DNA from: a virus
Direction: 5' to 3' (one strand)
IMG/VR virus record: IMGVR_UViG_3300031216_000071
Span: 1-22,512 of that record
Length of the DNA: 22,512 nt
The translations under genes were made by a program, and so were the position numbers. Shown here piece by piece: positions 15,038-22,313 of the stretch. The stretch's first letter is position 1; every line of letters begins with the position of its first letter. A model generated the notes under the pieces. That model was not told the DNA's origin and ran no database searches. It saw only the letters and a list, made by a program, of their open reading frames with translations.

Positions 15038-15155
15038 TAGTCAACCATTTACCTCCCCTTTTTTACATACCTTACTCTATTAACCCTTATAAACACTGGT
15101 GTTCCCAAAGGTTAAAAAATGTAAAAAACACAGCTATAATATTAATTTATAAAAA

Positions 15156-15166
15156 TTGTTTTTAGG
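15156..15166 (+). promoter_or_regulatory. GTTTTTAG pre-start motif, copy 4
   Basis: TTGTTTTTAGG is followed by TATATGG with the ATG at 15170. It is the last element of the second large gap and stands in front of the head module. Confidence 0.4.
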
Positions 15167-15169
15167 TAT

Positions 15170-15646
15170 ATGGAGATAAATGCTAAGATAAAATTAGAAG
15201 ATAATAACGAAGACCCTATTCTAAGAATGGCAAGAAAATATGGATTTAAAATTCCTAACGATTTAGTTTTTGGAGAAATAGAATATATAGACTTAGCTAA
15301 GGGCGAGGAAACAGTATATAGATATGAAGGTCCAAGTCCAGAGAGAGATTTCTGTAAACAAATGATTCGTTTAGATAAATTCTATTCTAGAGAAGAAATT
15401 AACATAATGTCTTTCCAAGGTAGGAATAAATCATTTGGTCATAAAGGACAGAATTATAGTATTTGGAAATATTTGGGGGGACCATTTTGTAAACATCGGT
15501 GGGTGGTATATACTATAATAAGAAACAAAAGAAATAAAATAACACAAACTGTTAAAGTTAACAACGCACCAGGTATTTCGGGAGAAGCAGCAAATGCTAG
15601 CAATAGATTTAAGACTCACCCAAATGGACCTTTTAAAAATTTATAA
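15170..15646 (+). CDS. Conserved phage head-region protein with Cys/His motif, 158 aa
   Basis: The function is not established. The region from about residue 46 contains YRYEGPSPERDFCKQMI, DKFYSREEINIMSFQG and IWKYLGGPFCKHRWVVY. A similar string (G-P-x-x-R-x-F-C, Y-S-R-x-x-I, G-G-x-x-C-x-H-x-W) recurs, as I recall, in proteins next to the protease or portal of Bacteroidota phages, sometimes as the C-terminal part of a longer head protein. The cysteines and histidine could bind zinc. The short length and the HNH gene just downstream leave open that this is one part of a formerly longer gene. The C-terminus (ASNRFKTHPNGPFKNL) looks disordered. It opens the head module after the large gap. Confidence 0.65.
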   Translation: MEINAKIKLEDNNEDPILRMARKYGFKIPNDLVFGEIEYIDLAKGEETVYRYEGPSPERDFCKQMIRLDKFYSREEINIMSFQGRNKSFGHKGQNYSIWKYLGGPFCKHRWVVYTIIRNKRNKITQTVKVNNAPGISGEAANASNRFKTHPNGPFKNL

Positions 15647-15649
15647 TAT

Positions 15650-16438
15650 ATGAAAAAATGTACTAAGTGTAAAATAGAAAAGGAAATTATAGAATTTTCT
15701 AAAGATAAACAAAAAAAAGATGGATATAGACCATCTTGTAAATCTTGTAATAATAGAAATGCTAATAAAATGGTTGATATAGACAGAGAGAGATTAAGGC
15801 TTGTTGGTATTGAATTTTTAAAAAACAATCCCGAATATATAAAAACTTGTGCAATTTGTAAAGAAAATTTAGACCATAGTAGATTTCATAAAAATTACAA
15901 ATCAAAAGATGGGTTAGGGTATAAATGTAAAGTATGTCAAAACCAATATATGAAAGACAATAAAGAACATTTAAAGAAAAAAAGAATTGAATATGTAAAA
16001 AATAACAGAAAAAAAATAAGAACTACCAAAAGAAAACGACATATGGAAAGAATGAGTACAGACTCTCTTTATAATTTTGAAATGAGAACTAGGAAAATGA
16101 TATATAACTCGTTCTATCGTGGTGGATATACTAAAAATAGCAAGGCAAGTGAATTAATTGGTCTTAATTATAATGATTTAATGATATGGTTAAATGATAA
16201 AGCATCAAATGGTCTTAATCTTAATTTAGATAAAATACATATAGACCACGTTATACCAATAGGATTGTGTAATAATGAAAGTGATATAAATACATTAAAT
16301 CATTTTAGTAATTTACAATTAATGAGTGAAAGTGAAAACATAATTAAGTCTAACACAGAACCCTCTTTTGAACAATTAAAAAGAGTTTTCAATAATCATA
16401 ATAATAAGGAAGAATTGTATAAAATAATTTTTAAATAA
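15650..16438 (+). CDS. Free-standing HNH endonuclease with two zinc-finger repeats
   Basis: The 262-aa protein has two tandem four-cysteine units: C4/C7/C30/C33 and C67/C70/C93/C96. Each contains a K-D-G-Y/L-x-x-x-C-K-x-C ending, so the unit is duplicated. A basic helical linker follows (about 100-135), then the HNH nuclease: IHIDHVIPIGL with H197, D199 and H200, N221 in HFSNLQLM, and N230 in SENIIKSN. Such endonucleases nick or cut DNA and are usually mobile genes in phages. It sits between two head genes in a 3-nt/15-nt fit, which is typical of an inserted homing-type gene. Its AT content and asparagine/lysine bias look higher than those of its neighbours by eye. Confidence 0.88.
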   Translation: MKKCTKCKIEKEIIEFSKDKQKKDGYRPSCKSCNNRNANKMVDIDRERLRLVGIEFLKNNPEYIKTCAICKENLDHSRFHKNYKSKDGLGYKCKVCQNQYMKDNKEHLKKKRIEYVKNNRKKIRTTKRKRHMERMSTDSLYNFEMRTRKMIYNSFYRGGYTKNSKASELIGLNYNDLMIWLNDKASNGLNLNLDKIHIDHVIPIGLCNNESDINTLNHFSNLQLMSESENIIKSNTEPSFEQLKRVFNNHNNKEELYKIIFK

Positions 16439-16453
16439 AAAATAAATAAAATA

Positions 16454-17647
16454 ATGGAAAAAAAGACATACAAAATAGATTGGGATAGTAATGAAGATGG
16501 TATTTTATACGGTGTATCACTAGTAAACAATCCCGCAAATCAATATGAGTACATAGAATTTTCAGAAGAACAAACTAAAATAATGCTAGCGGATGATAAA
16601 AAGAAATTACTTGCTGGGGTTGTATTAGTTCCAGACCAAAAAATACCTAGATTCACTAAAGAAAGAGGTGAGTTTAATATCGTATTTGATAAGCAAACTA
16701 TTGAAAAGCTATCACATAATTTCCTATCACAAGAAGGGTTCAATAAAAACAACTGGTACAATCACGATAAGAATAATAAAATAGATAATAGTGTTATAGT
16801 GGAGTCGTGGTTACTTAGTTCAGAGACACAAGATAAAGCTATTGCATTGGGTTACAAGGACTTACCTTTAGGAACGTGGTGTATTGTTATGAAATTAAGT
16901 GATGATGGATATACAGAATATATTGAAACGGGTAAGGCTAAGGGCTTTAGTATTGATTCCTATTTAAAATTAGAGGAAATTATGTTTTCAGATATAGAAG
17001 AAGAAGTACCGACTAAAGAAGAAACTATTAAAAATAAAATAACACAAAATATGAAAAATTATCTTAAAGAATTTTTAAAATTCTCTTTATCAAAAGAAGA
17101 GGAAAAAGAAGAAGTTAAAATGTTAGAAATTCCACAAGAGGAAGGAGAAGCATTAACAGTAGCATCACTAGAAGAAGGACAAATGGTAATGAGAGGTGAA
17201 GAAGTAATCTCAAATTCAGAATTTACATTTGAAGGTAAAGTTTATAAGACAGACGAAGCTGGAATGATATCACAAATTAGTGATGTTGAAGCAGAACCAG
17301 AAGTAGAACTAGAAGAAGAAGAAAAGAAAGATGAAATGTCATTAGAAGACCAGAAGGCTGAACTTTTCAAAATGCTAGATGAAAATCCAGAAATCGAAAA
17401 TATGATGAAGGAAAGATATGGTAAAGAAGAAGATAAGAAAGAAAGTCTTGAAATGTCTGCAAAGCTTAAAAGAGAAAATGATACTATCAAATTAGATTTA
17501 GAAAAAAAGATAGAAGCATTAGAATTAGAATTAGAAAATGCACCAAATACTGGTAAGTTCAAATCACAAGAAATTAATTTGAATGAAAGAAAATCTGAAA
17601 GTATGATTGAGGCATTGACAAGAATATCAAAAACAGTAAATAAATAA
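16454..17647 (+). CDS. XkdF-like prohead protease fused to a scaffold-like domain
   Basis: The 397-aa protein has two parts. Residues 1-185 match XkdF-type prohead serine protease: the start DGILYGVSLVNNPANQYEY is typical, followed by LLAGVVLVPDQKIPR, then WYNHDKNN with H104, and GKAKGFSIDSYL with S166 as likely catalytic residues. Residues 200-397 are acidic, lysine- and glutamate-rich, with predicted coiled coil (about 330-365), as in scaffolding proteins. A protease-scaffold fusion would nucleate the procapsid and then digest the scaffold. An in-frame ATG at 17051 (M200), preceded by AACACAAAAT, could produce scaffold alone, as phage lambda does with Nu3. It lies directly before the major capsid gene, the expected position. 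Confidence 0.82.
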   Translation: MEKKTYKIDWDSNEDGILYGVSLVNNPANQYEYIEFSEEQTKIMLADDKKKLLAGVVLVPDQKIPRFTKERGEFNIVFDKQTIEKLSHNFLSQEGFNKNNWYNHDKNNKIDNSVIVESWLLSSETQDKAIALGYKDLPLGTWCIVMKLSDDGYTEYIETGKAKGFSIDSYLKLEEIMFSDIEEEVPTKEETIKNKITQNMKNYLKEFLKFSLSKEEEKEEVKMLEIPQEEGEALTVASLEEGQMVMRGEEVISNSEFTFEGKVYKTDEAGMISQISDVEAEPEVELEEEEKKDEMSLEDQKAELFKMLDENPEIENMMKERYGKEEDKKESLEMSAKLKRENDTIKLDLEKKIEALELELENAPNTGKFKSQEINLNERKSESMIEALTRISKTVNK

Positions 17648-17672
17648 ATAAAAACAAAAAATAAAAACAAAT

Positions 17673-18560
17673 ATGGCTACAACAACAAACATTAACTCGG
17701 GATATGCAGGTGCATTAGCAGGTGATATCTTTATCCAAGCGTTCAAGAAAAGTGATACAATCACAAAGAATGCTATTACAGTATTACCAAACAACATTGG
17801 AACAGGTTTTTTACCTAAATTAGAGTATGCTGCTGACTTTCAAGACTATGCGTGTGGATTTACACCAGAGGGAGAAGTCGATTATACTGACGTAGAGGTA
17901 ACTTTAAAGAAATTAAAAATCGAACACGAACTTTGTAAAGACGAGTTTCACCAAACTTTCCAAGCACAAACACAAGGACTTTTCGGTGCAGCTAATGAGA
18001 TACCTAGCGACATTCAGTCAGCTATTCTTTTAGCAATCGTTGAGAATTTAGGTGCAAAAGTTGATAATTACATTTGGAATCGTGCAACTTTAGGTCTTAT
18101 CGCTAAGATGAAAGCGAATGGTTCAGGTGTAGTTGAAGTACAAAGTTCAGCTATAAACAAAGGTAACGTAGTTGCTGAAGTTGAGAAAGCTTATGATGCA
18201 GTTATCGATGAAGTAATGGATGATGAAGATTTAGTAATGGTAACATCAAAGAAAGTTTTGAAATTGTATAAGCAAGCAGTTGCAAGTCAAGGACTTAACA
18301 CTACAGTAGGAGATAAGGAATTAGACTTCCTTGGATTGAGAATGGAATCTATCGGTGCAATTACAGGAGACCAAATATTCATTTATAGAGTAAAGAACTT
18401 AGGCTTCTTAACAGGATTAGAAAGCGACCTTAACAACGTGTCTGTTAAAGATATGGATGAAAGTGATTTGTCTGGTACAATTAGAACAAAGGTTGTTCTT
18501 GAAATCGGAGTTGGTTTCTCATTCGGTTCAGAAATAGTATTTTACGGAGATTTTGCATAA
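17673..18560 (+). CDS. Major capsid protein (HK97-like)
   Basis: The 295-aa product follows the protease-scaffold gene, the usual place for the major capsid protein. It begins MATTTNINSGYAGALAGDIF. Segments fitting the HK97 fold are the YAADFQDYACGFTPEGEVDYTD loop region, the long helical stretch AILLAIVENLGAKVDNYIWNR, and the P-domain-like beta strands TTVGDKELDFLGLRMESIG. The C-terminal part (KVVLEIGVGFSFGSEIVFYG) is beta-rich. Codon use is more G/C-containing at third positions than in its neighbours, as often seen for highly expressed genes. A strong terminator follows at 18583-18611. No N-terminal processed delta domain is apparent, which fits with the scaffold being a separate fused product. 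Confidence 0.85.
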   Translation: MATTTNINSGYAGALAGDIFIQAFKKSDTITKNAITVLPNNIGTGFLPKLEYAADFQDYACGFTPEGEVDYTDVEVTLKKLKIEHELCKDEFHQTFQAQTQGLFGAANEIPSDIQSAILLAIVENLGAKVDNYIWNRATLGLIAKMKANGSGVVEVQSSAINKGNVVAEVEKAYDAVIDEVMDDEDLVMVTSKKVLKLYKQAVASQGLNTTVGDKELDFLGLRMESIGAITGDQIFIYRVKNLGFLTGLESDLNNVSVKDMDESDLSGTIRTKVVLEIGVGFSFGSEIVFYGDFA

Positions 18561-18582
18561 GATTAAACATTAAATAATTAAT

Positions 18583-18611
18583 AAAATCCTCTCTATATGA
18601 GGGGATTTTTT
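18583..18611 (+). terminator. Intrinsic terminator after the major capsid gene
   Basis: AAAATCCTCTC (18583-18593) pairs with GAGGGGATTTT (18599-18609) as an 11-bp stem with one G-U pair and a TATAT loop. The 3' arm ends in a run of six T (18606-18611). It is the clearest terminator in the window and would make the capsid transcript end here or partly read through. Confidence 0.88.
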
Positions 18612-18636
18612 ATAAAATAAAAAAAAATAAAAAAAT

Positions 18637-19176
18637 ATGAGTATATGTAATATAACAAGAGAAATTGATGGCGGTGCTTGTAAGAACACAACTGCTGGAT
18701 TTAAGGCAATTTATATGGCTAACTTTGATGCTGACTATGATTTTACAGTAGAATCTGATGCATTAGAAGGACATCTTCTGACTGGGCTTCCAGCTTCATT
18801 TGAATCGTATAAATTCCCTTTAAAAAACACTGGAAACAACTATAATGAACCTTCGACATCTTCAAGAGATACGGGTACAACTGTATTTTCTGGGACTTTG
18901 AATGTAGTTTTAACAAACATTAAAGCACTAAAAACTTTCCAAATTAAGAATATAGTATGGGGTAGACCTATCGTATTCGCTGAAATGGAAAATGGTGAAA
19001 TACTAGCAGTAGGCTTGCGTAGAGGTGTTGAATTTAACTCAACTACTAATGTGGAAGGTGGACTCGATGGTGTCAATGCATACCAGCTAGTTGGATTATC
19101 ACAAGAAGCTGAACCAGCATACTTCTTAGACGCATCGACTGTAACTGCCTTAAAGGCATCTGTTGTAACTGCTTAA
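18637..19176 (+). CDS. Probable major tail tube protein
   Basis: The 179-aa protein is beta-rich. It begins MSICNITREIDGGACKNTTAG and contains FKAIYMANFDADYDFTVESD, VFSGTLNVVLTNIKAL, and GEILAVGLRRGVEFN...GGLDGVNAYQLVGLSQEAEPAYFL. The early cysteine-rich turn, the A-[IV]-Y-x-A-N-x motif and the C-terminal G-L/N-G-Y-x-L-x-x-x-G-x-E-x-x-P-A form match what I recall of tail tube proteins in Bacteroidota siphophages. It would form the hexameric rings of the tail. The position directly after the capsid gene, instead of next to the tape measure, is unusual. A minor head or structural protein is the main alternative. The start follows a long poly-A-rich tract downstream of the capsid terminator. Confidence 0.6.
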   Translation: MSICNITREIDGGACKNTTAGFKAIYMANFDADYDFTVESDALEGHLLTGLPASFESYKFPLKNTGNNYNEPSTSSRDTGTTVFSGTLNVVLTNIKALKTFQIKNIVWGRPIVFAEMENGEILAVGLRRGVEFNSTTNVEGGLDGVNAYQLVGLSQEAEPAYFLDASTVTALKASVVTA

Positions 19177-19177
19177 T

Positions 19178-19250
19178 AAAAGTATAAAAAAGACGAATTG
19201 GAAAGGCTTATCATTAATTTGGTAAGTCTTTTGTGGTTCATACTTTTTTT
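19178..19250 (+). terminator. Intrinsic terminator after the tail tube-like gene
   Basis: The outer stem is AAAAGTAT (19178-19185) with ATACTTTT (19240-19247). The inner stem is AAAGGCTTATC (19202-19212) with GGTAAGTCTTT (19221-19231), with two G-U pairs. Seven T run over 19244-19250. The T-run merges into the pre-start motif at 19249, so a terminator directly abuts a candidate promoter or leader. Confidence 0.8.
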
Positions 19251-19264
19251 GTTTTTAGATAAAA
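19249..19264 (+). promoter_or_regulatory. GTTTTTAG pre-start motif, copy 5
   Basis: TTGTTTTTAGATAAAA is identical to 4199-4214. The ATG follows at 19274. TTTGTGGTT at 19230-19238 lies 21 nt before the motif, as also seen near 1499, which is consistent with a -33-like element. Confidence 0.45.
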
Positions 19265-19273
19265 AGGATATAT

Positions 19274-19669
19274 ATGGTAGTTATAGACATAAATGACACT
19301 CGCACACTATACTTAGCATCTACAATGGATGTGTCGGAGACTCAAACTCTAGGGTCAACTATTCTAGGAGATAATTTTAACATCATATATATCTATCCAA
19401 GGACATACCAAGAAGTATTAAAATTAAATATATACAATATATTCTCGGACATAGAATATAATATAGAAAGTTATGCAATACAATTAGACAGAGGTAGACA
19501 AGGTGTTTATTTAGATTTTGATTTTGATAATGATAAAGAATATTTGTTAAGGGCTGACACATTGTCAGACGAATTAGTTTGGAGAGGTAAAGCATTAGCA
19601 ACAACACAGACTGACTTGCAAAACTATACAACAATCGATGAAATTAATAATGGCATCATAAAAATATAA
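19274..19669 (+). CDS. Small beta-rich structural-region protein, unknown function, 131 aa
   Basis: I cannot name a family. The 131-aa product is acidic and beta-rich. Sequences such as DTRTLYLASTMDVSETQTLG, DNFNIIYIYPRTYQ and EVLKLNIYNIFSDIEYN are followed by a tail region YLLRADTLSDELVWRGKALA. The alternating strand pattern and the conserved-looking Y-x-x-x-A/E-x-x-L-x-x-G-x-A/L ending recall small uncharacterised proteins of Bacteroidota phage structural clusters. Its place between the tail tube-like gene and the portal suggests a virion component such as a neck or decoration protein, but this is inference. The start is preceded by a pre-start motif and GGATATATATG, one of the few starts with a GG in the leader. 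Confidence 0.6.
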   Translation: MVVIDINDTRTLYLASTMDVSETQTLGSTILGDNFNIIYIYPRTYQEVLKLNIYNIFSDIEYNIESYAIQLDRGRQGVYLDFDFDNDKEYLLRADTLSDELVWRGKALATTQTDLQNYTTIDEINNGIIKI

Positions 19670-19677
19670 TAAATGAT

Positions 19678-20790
19678 ATGAACAAAATAGAAGTATTTAA
19701 TTTAAACTCATACAGCCGTGTGAATCCCCAATCATTACTACAGATAGGTAATAAGTATTTGATGAACGGACCAGACAATAATTTCTTTAATTTAGTCGAG
19801 GAAAGATATTTGGGAAGTCCTAGTCTTCAAGCAGTTATAGATAATTACGTTAGATATATTCTAGGGGAAGGTCTTATAGCTGAAGAAGGAATTACCCAAG
19901 AGAGATTAGATTCTATATTATCTAAGAAGGATTTAAGAAGATTAGTTAAGCAATATAAGCTACAAGGTAATGCACCATTGCAGATCATATATAACAAAGT
20001 AGGACCACAAAAGGTAACTAAAATACACTCATATTTTGCTAGACAAGTAGCAGTTAATCGCCCAAAAGATATGATGGATGACCCTAACTCGTACTGGTTC
20101 TCATATGACTGGAAGCTTAGAGGTAGATTTAGACCTCAATTAATTCCCTCGTTTAAGTGTGGAGTAGACAAGGAAACTGAAATGTATTATTCACAAAGTG
20201 ATTCAGAACAACCATTTTTTAGTTTACCCGATTACTTTTCGTGCCTACAATATGCACAGGTTGAGGAAGAAATATCTAACTACTACATAAAACATATTCA
20301 GAATAATTTCTCGGCAGGTAAAATAGTCAATATTAATCAAGGTACAGCAATTACGGAAGAAGCAGAAGAAGATGTTAAGATGGATATGAAAGCTAAGCTG
20401 ACTGGTTCGACAAATGCGGGTCAAATAATCGTAAGTATCAACGAAAATAAAGAAAATGCTACAACTGTTGATAATATAGAAATTATAGATGCGTACCAGC
20501 AATTCACGACACTGGCTGAACAGGCTAACGCTAAGATACTATTGTCGAATAAGGTAACATCGCCAAGTCTTTTCGGACATAATGTAGCTACTGGATTCTC
20601 TAGTGATTCTGAACAAATGAAGACTGCATTAAAGACTTTATATCGTTCACAAATAAACCCTATGCGTGAAGATATACTAAATGATTTACAAGAAATTCTA
20701 AAAGTAGGATATCCCGATGCCAAGATAGGCTTTAAAGATTTTGAGGAACTAACTGAAATAGATGATATCGAAAATAAAAATAAAATATAA
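19678..20790 (+). CDS. Portal protein
   Basis: The 370-aa protein has features of PBSX/SPP1-type portals. FNLVEERYLGSPSLQAVIDNYVRYILGEG near the start resembles the region where subunits contact neighbours. QYKLQGNAPLQIIYN and KIHSYFARQVAVNRP follow as the clip/stem-side strands. SNYYIKHIQNNFSAGKIVN resembles the conserved F-x-x-x-N-x-F-x-P/S stem region. LSNKVTSPSLFGHNVATGFSSDSEQMKTA is the typical late-portal motif, with L-x-x-A-x-I-x-P-L/P and a helical C-terminus. The portal is the dodecameric vertex through which the terminase pumps DNA. At 370 aa it is on the short side but complete. Its gene lies after the capsid gene, the reverse of the usual order. Confidence 0.8.
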   Translation: MNKIEVFNLNSYSRVNPQSLLQIGNKYLMNGPDNNFFNLVEERYLGSPSLQAVIDNYVRYILGEGLIAEEGITQERLDSILSKKDLRRLVKQYKLQGNAPLQIIYNKVGPQKVTKIHSYFARQVAVNRPKDMMDDPNSYWFSYDWKLRGRFRPQLIPSFKCGVDKETEMYYSQSDSEQPFFSLPDYFSCLQYAQVEEEISNYYIKHIQNNFSAGKIVNINQGTAITEEAEEDVKMDMKAKLTGSTNAGQIIVSINENKENATTVDNIEIIDAYQQFTTLAEQANAKILLSNKVTSPSLFGHNVATGFSSDSEQMKTALKTLYRSQINPMREDILNDLQEILKVGYPDAKIGFKDFEELTEIDDIENKNKI

Positions 20791-20792
20791 AT

Positions 20793-22070
20793 ATGGCAAC
20801 ATTATTAATTAAGCAAGATGATATAAGTAAGAATACACCAATCGGTGGTAATGTACAGACTGCTAGGTTATTACCTGCTATCAAAGCAGCACAATTAAAT
20901 AACATTAAGCCTTTGTTAGAATATGATTTATATAATAAAATAGTAACTGAATTTTCTGACGATACTTTAGCAAATCAATATTTGGAACTGTATGAAGATT
21001 ACATAGCACCGATGATAATTCACCTGTCTGCAAGTATTTACTTTGGATATGGTGCATATTCTATAAGTGACGCAGGTATTTTTAAATCTATAACCAAAGA
21101 TGCAGAAGGGATAAATAAAGATGAGGTTGATTATTTGGTCAAAGCACAATATGCTACATACAAAGATTATAAGAGAGAATTTTATTCATTTATTAACACT
21201 AATTCAGCATTGTTTCCTGAATGGACTAAAAAAGAACCAAAAATACAGAAGCACGGTGGGTGGCTGTTGGGTACTTCTAAGGGAAGAAATGGTAAATCAA
21301 CTAATGGTAGTTTTCCAACTGTTGAATGGGGTAATATAAATGGCACTTTGGCTAACCAAATAGATTTAACAAGTGCGATAGATTTAAAGGCTAATGCACT
21401 TGATATAAGCCTTGTAGGATTTAGTGGAGAATATTCTGACCTACTTAATATACCGCCTATAACTACTGACTGGGGTGAGATTGGTGGTACTTTAACTACA
21501 CAAACAGACTTAATAGATGCCTTGAATCTAAAGGCTAATGCATTAGATGTAAGCCTTGTAGGATTCAGTGGAGAATATAATGATTTACTTAATAAACCAA
21601 CCATAGCAAGCGATTGGGGGTTGATTGGTGGCACTTTGTCTAATCAGACAGACTTAATAGATGCTTTGAATTTAAAGGCTAATGCTGCTTCTTTAAGCAA
21701 TGTTGCTACTAGTGGAGAATATTCAGACTTACTTAATACACCTATTTTTAAAACTATAAATACAGAATCTCTTATAGGTCCTGGTGATATTGTAATACCC
21801 GTAGATTTCAAAACTATTAATAATTTATCGATTCTTGGTACAGGAAATATACAGTTAAACTCTGCTGCGTTACTTAAAGCAAATAACCTTTCTGACTTAC
21901 AAGACCTAGCAGCAGCACAGGCTATATTAGAGTTTGATAAGAAAGTGTCAACTGACACAAATAACGAACCTCCTGGAAGTGATAAAGTAGTAAATATGGT
22001 GTCGTTAACACAAGCAGAATATGACGCAGGTACGCCAGTAGCTACTACATTTTATATCATAAAGGACTAA
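20793..22070 (+). CDS. Head-tail connector fused to fibre-like repeats
   Basis: Residues 1-145 resemble the Bacteroidota head-tail connector family (DUF6712-like): MATLLIKQDDISKNTPIGGN, the stretch AAQLNNIKPLLEYDLYNKIV, and LSASIYFGYGAYSISDAGIF. After a basic Gly/Ser/Asn linker (about 155-175) come three 48-residue repeats starting at W179, W227 and W275. Each has the form W-G-x-I-x-G-T-L-x-x-Q-x-D-L followed by LKANA and SGEYxDLLN, like the SYNDLxNKP repeats of phage fibres. The C-terminal part contains FKTINxxSLIGxGDI and FKTINNLSILGTGNI elements and ends TTFYIIKD. The fusion would place a fibre at the neck or collar. A frameshift artefact joining two genes seems unlikely because the frame is continuous. 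Confidence 0.8.
   Translation: MATLLIKQDDISKNTPIGGNVQTARLLPAIKAAQLNNIKPLLEYDLYNKIVTEFSDDTLANQYLELYEDYIAPMIIHLSASIYFGYGAYSISDAGIFKSITKDAEGINKDEVDYLVKAQYATYKDYKREFYSFINTNSALFPEWTKKEPKIQKHGGWLLGTSKGRNGKSTNGSFPTVEWGNINGTLANQIDLTSAIDLKANALDISLVGFSGEYSDLLNIPPITTDWGEIGGTLTTQTDLIDALNLKANALDVSLVGFSGEYNDLLNKPTIASDWGLIGGTLSNQTDLIDALNLKANAASLSNVATSGEYSDLLNTPIFKTINTESLIGPGDIVIPVDFKTINNLSILGTGNIQLNSAALLKANNLSDLQDLAAAQAILEFDKKVSTDTNNEPPGSDKVVNMVSLTQAEYDAGTPVATTFYIIKD
21327..21758 (+). repeat. Three in-frame 144-bp repeats in the connector-fibre gene
   Basis: Units start at 21327, 21471 and 21615. The first two share AGCCTTGTAGGATT(T/C)AGTGGA and CTAATGCA segments; the third is more diverged (AATGTTGCTACTAGTGGA). 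They encode the W-G...L-L-N-x-P units of the putative fibre. Repeats of this length may recombine and change fibre length. Confidence 0.85.
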
Positions 22071-22091
22071 AAATTAATATATATAAGAATA

Positions 22092-22295
22092 ATGGGAATG
22101 AAAATAGGTAATAATAATATAGCAAAGGCATATATAGGGTCTACAGAAATACTAAAAATATATTTGGGTGATATACTTGTTTTTAATAATTCGGATGTCG
22201 GACCTAACAAAATGACTATTATAAGCGTGGAATTAACAGAAGATATTACACCACCCGCAAAAATGTCTATTGAAAGTGTAACATTTTCAAATTAA
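22092..22295 (+). CDS. Small structural-like protein, 67 aa
   Basis: The product starts MGMKIGNNN (ATG at 22098 is an alternative). It contains a duplicated short strand motif: AKAYIGSTEI followed by LKIYLGDILVFN. The pattern Y-[IL]-G-[SD]-x-x-[IL] is common in small proteins and tail-fibre segments of Bacteroidota phages. The second half is acidic and beta-like (MTIISVELTEDITPP, MSIESVTFSN), with a short repeat of M-[TS]-I-[IE]-S-V. It has no signal peptide or membrane span. Its place after a fibre-like gene suggests a minor fibre or baseplate-associated protein, but no function is known. Confidence 0.6.
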   Translation: MGMKIGNNNIAKAYIGSTEILKIYLGDILVFNNSDVGPNKMTIISVELTEDITPPAKMSIESVTFSN

Positions 22296-22313
22296 AATAA
22301 ATAAATAATTAAT

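Larger units (their letters stand above)
14858..15169. other. Second large non-coding gap
   Basis: About 310 nt without a credible ORF on either strand. It holds the inverted copy of the 110-bp repeat (14876-14961), ACAAGG hexamers at 14958, 15013 and 15024, the 17-nt repeat, a C-rich patch (ACCTCCCC near 15050), the palindrome AACACTGGTGTT at 15092-15103 and a pre-start motif at 15156. Its composition parallels the gap at 1-526 and it opens the head module, so a promoter or replication region is likely. Confidence 0.7.

Noticed and set aside
15092-15103. Palindrome AACACTGGTGTT as an operator
   Set aside because: It is a single 5-bp-arm palindrome with no second copy in the window, too little to call a regulatory site.
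21121-21339. 72-codon + strand ORF in another frame
   Set aside because: It overlaps the connector-fibre gene completely and has no own leader or family features.
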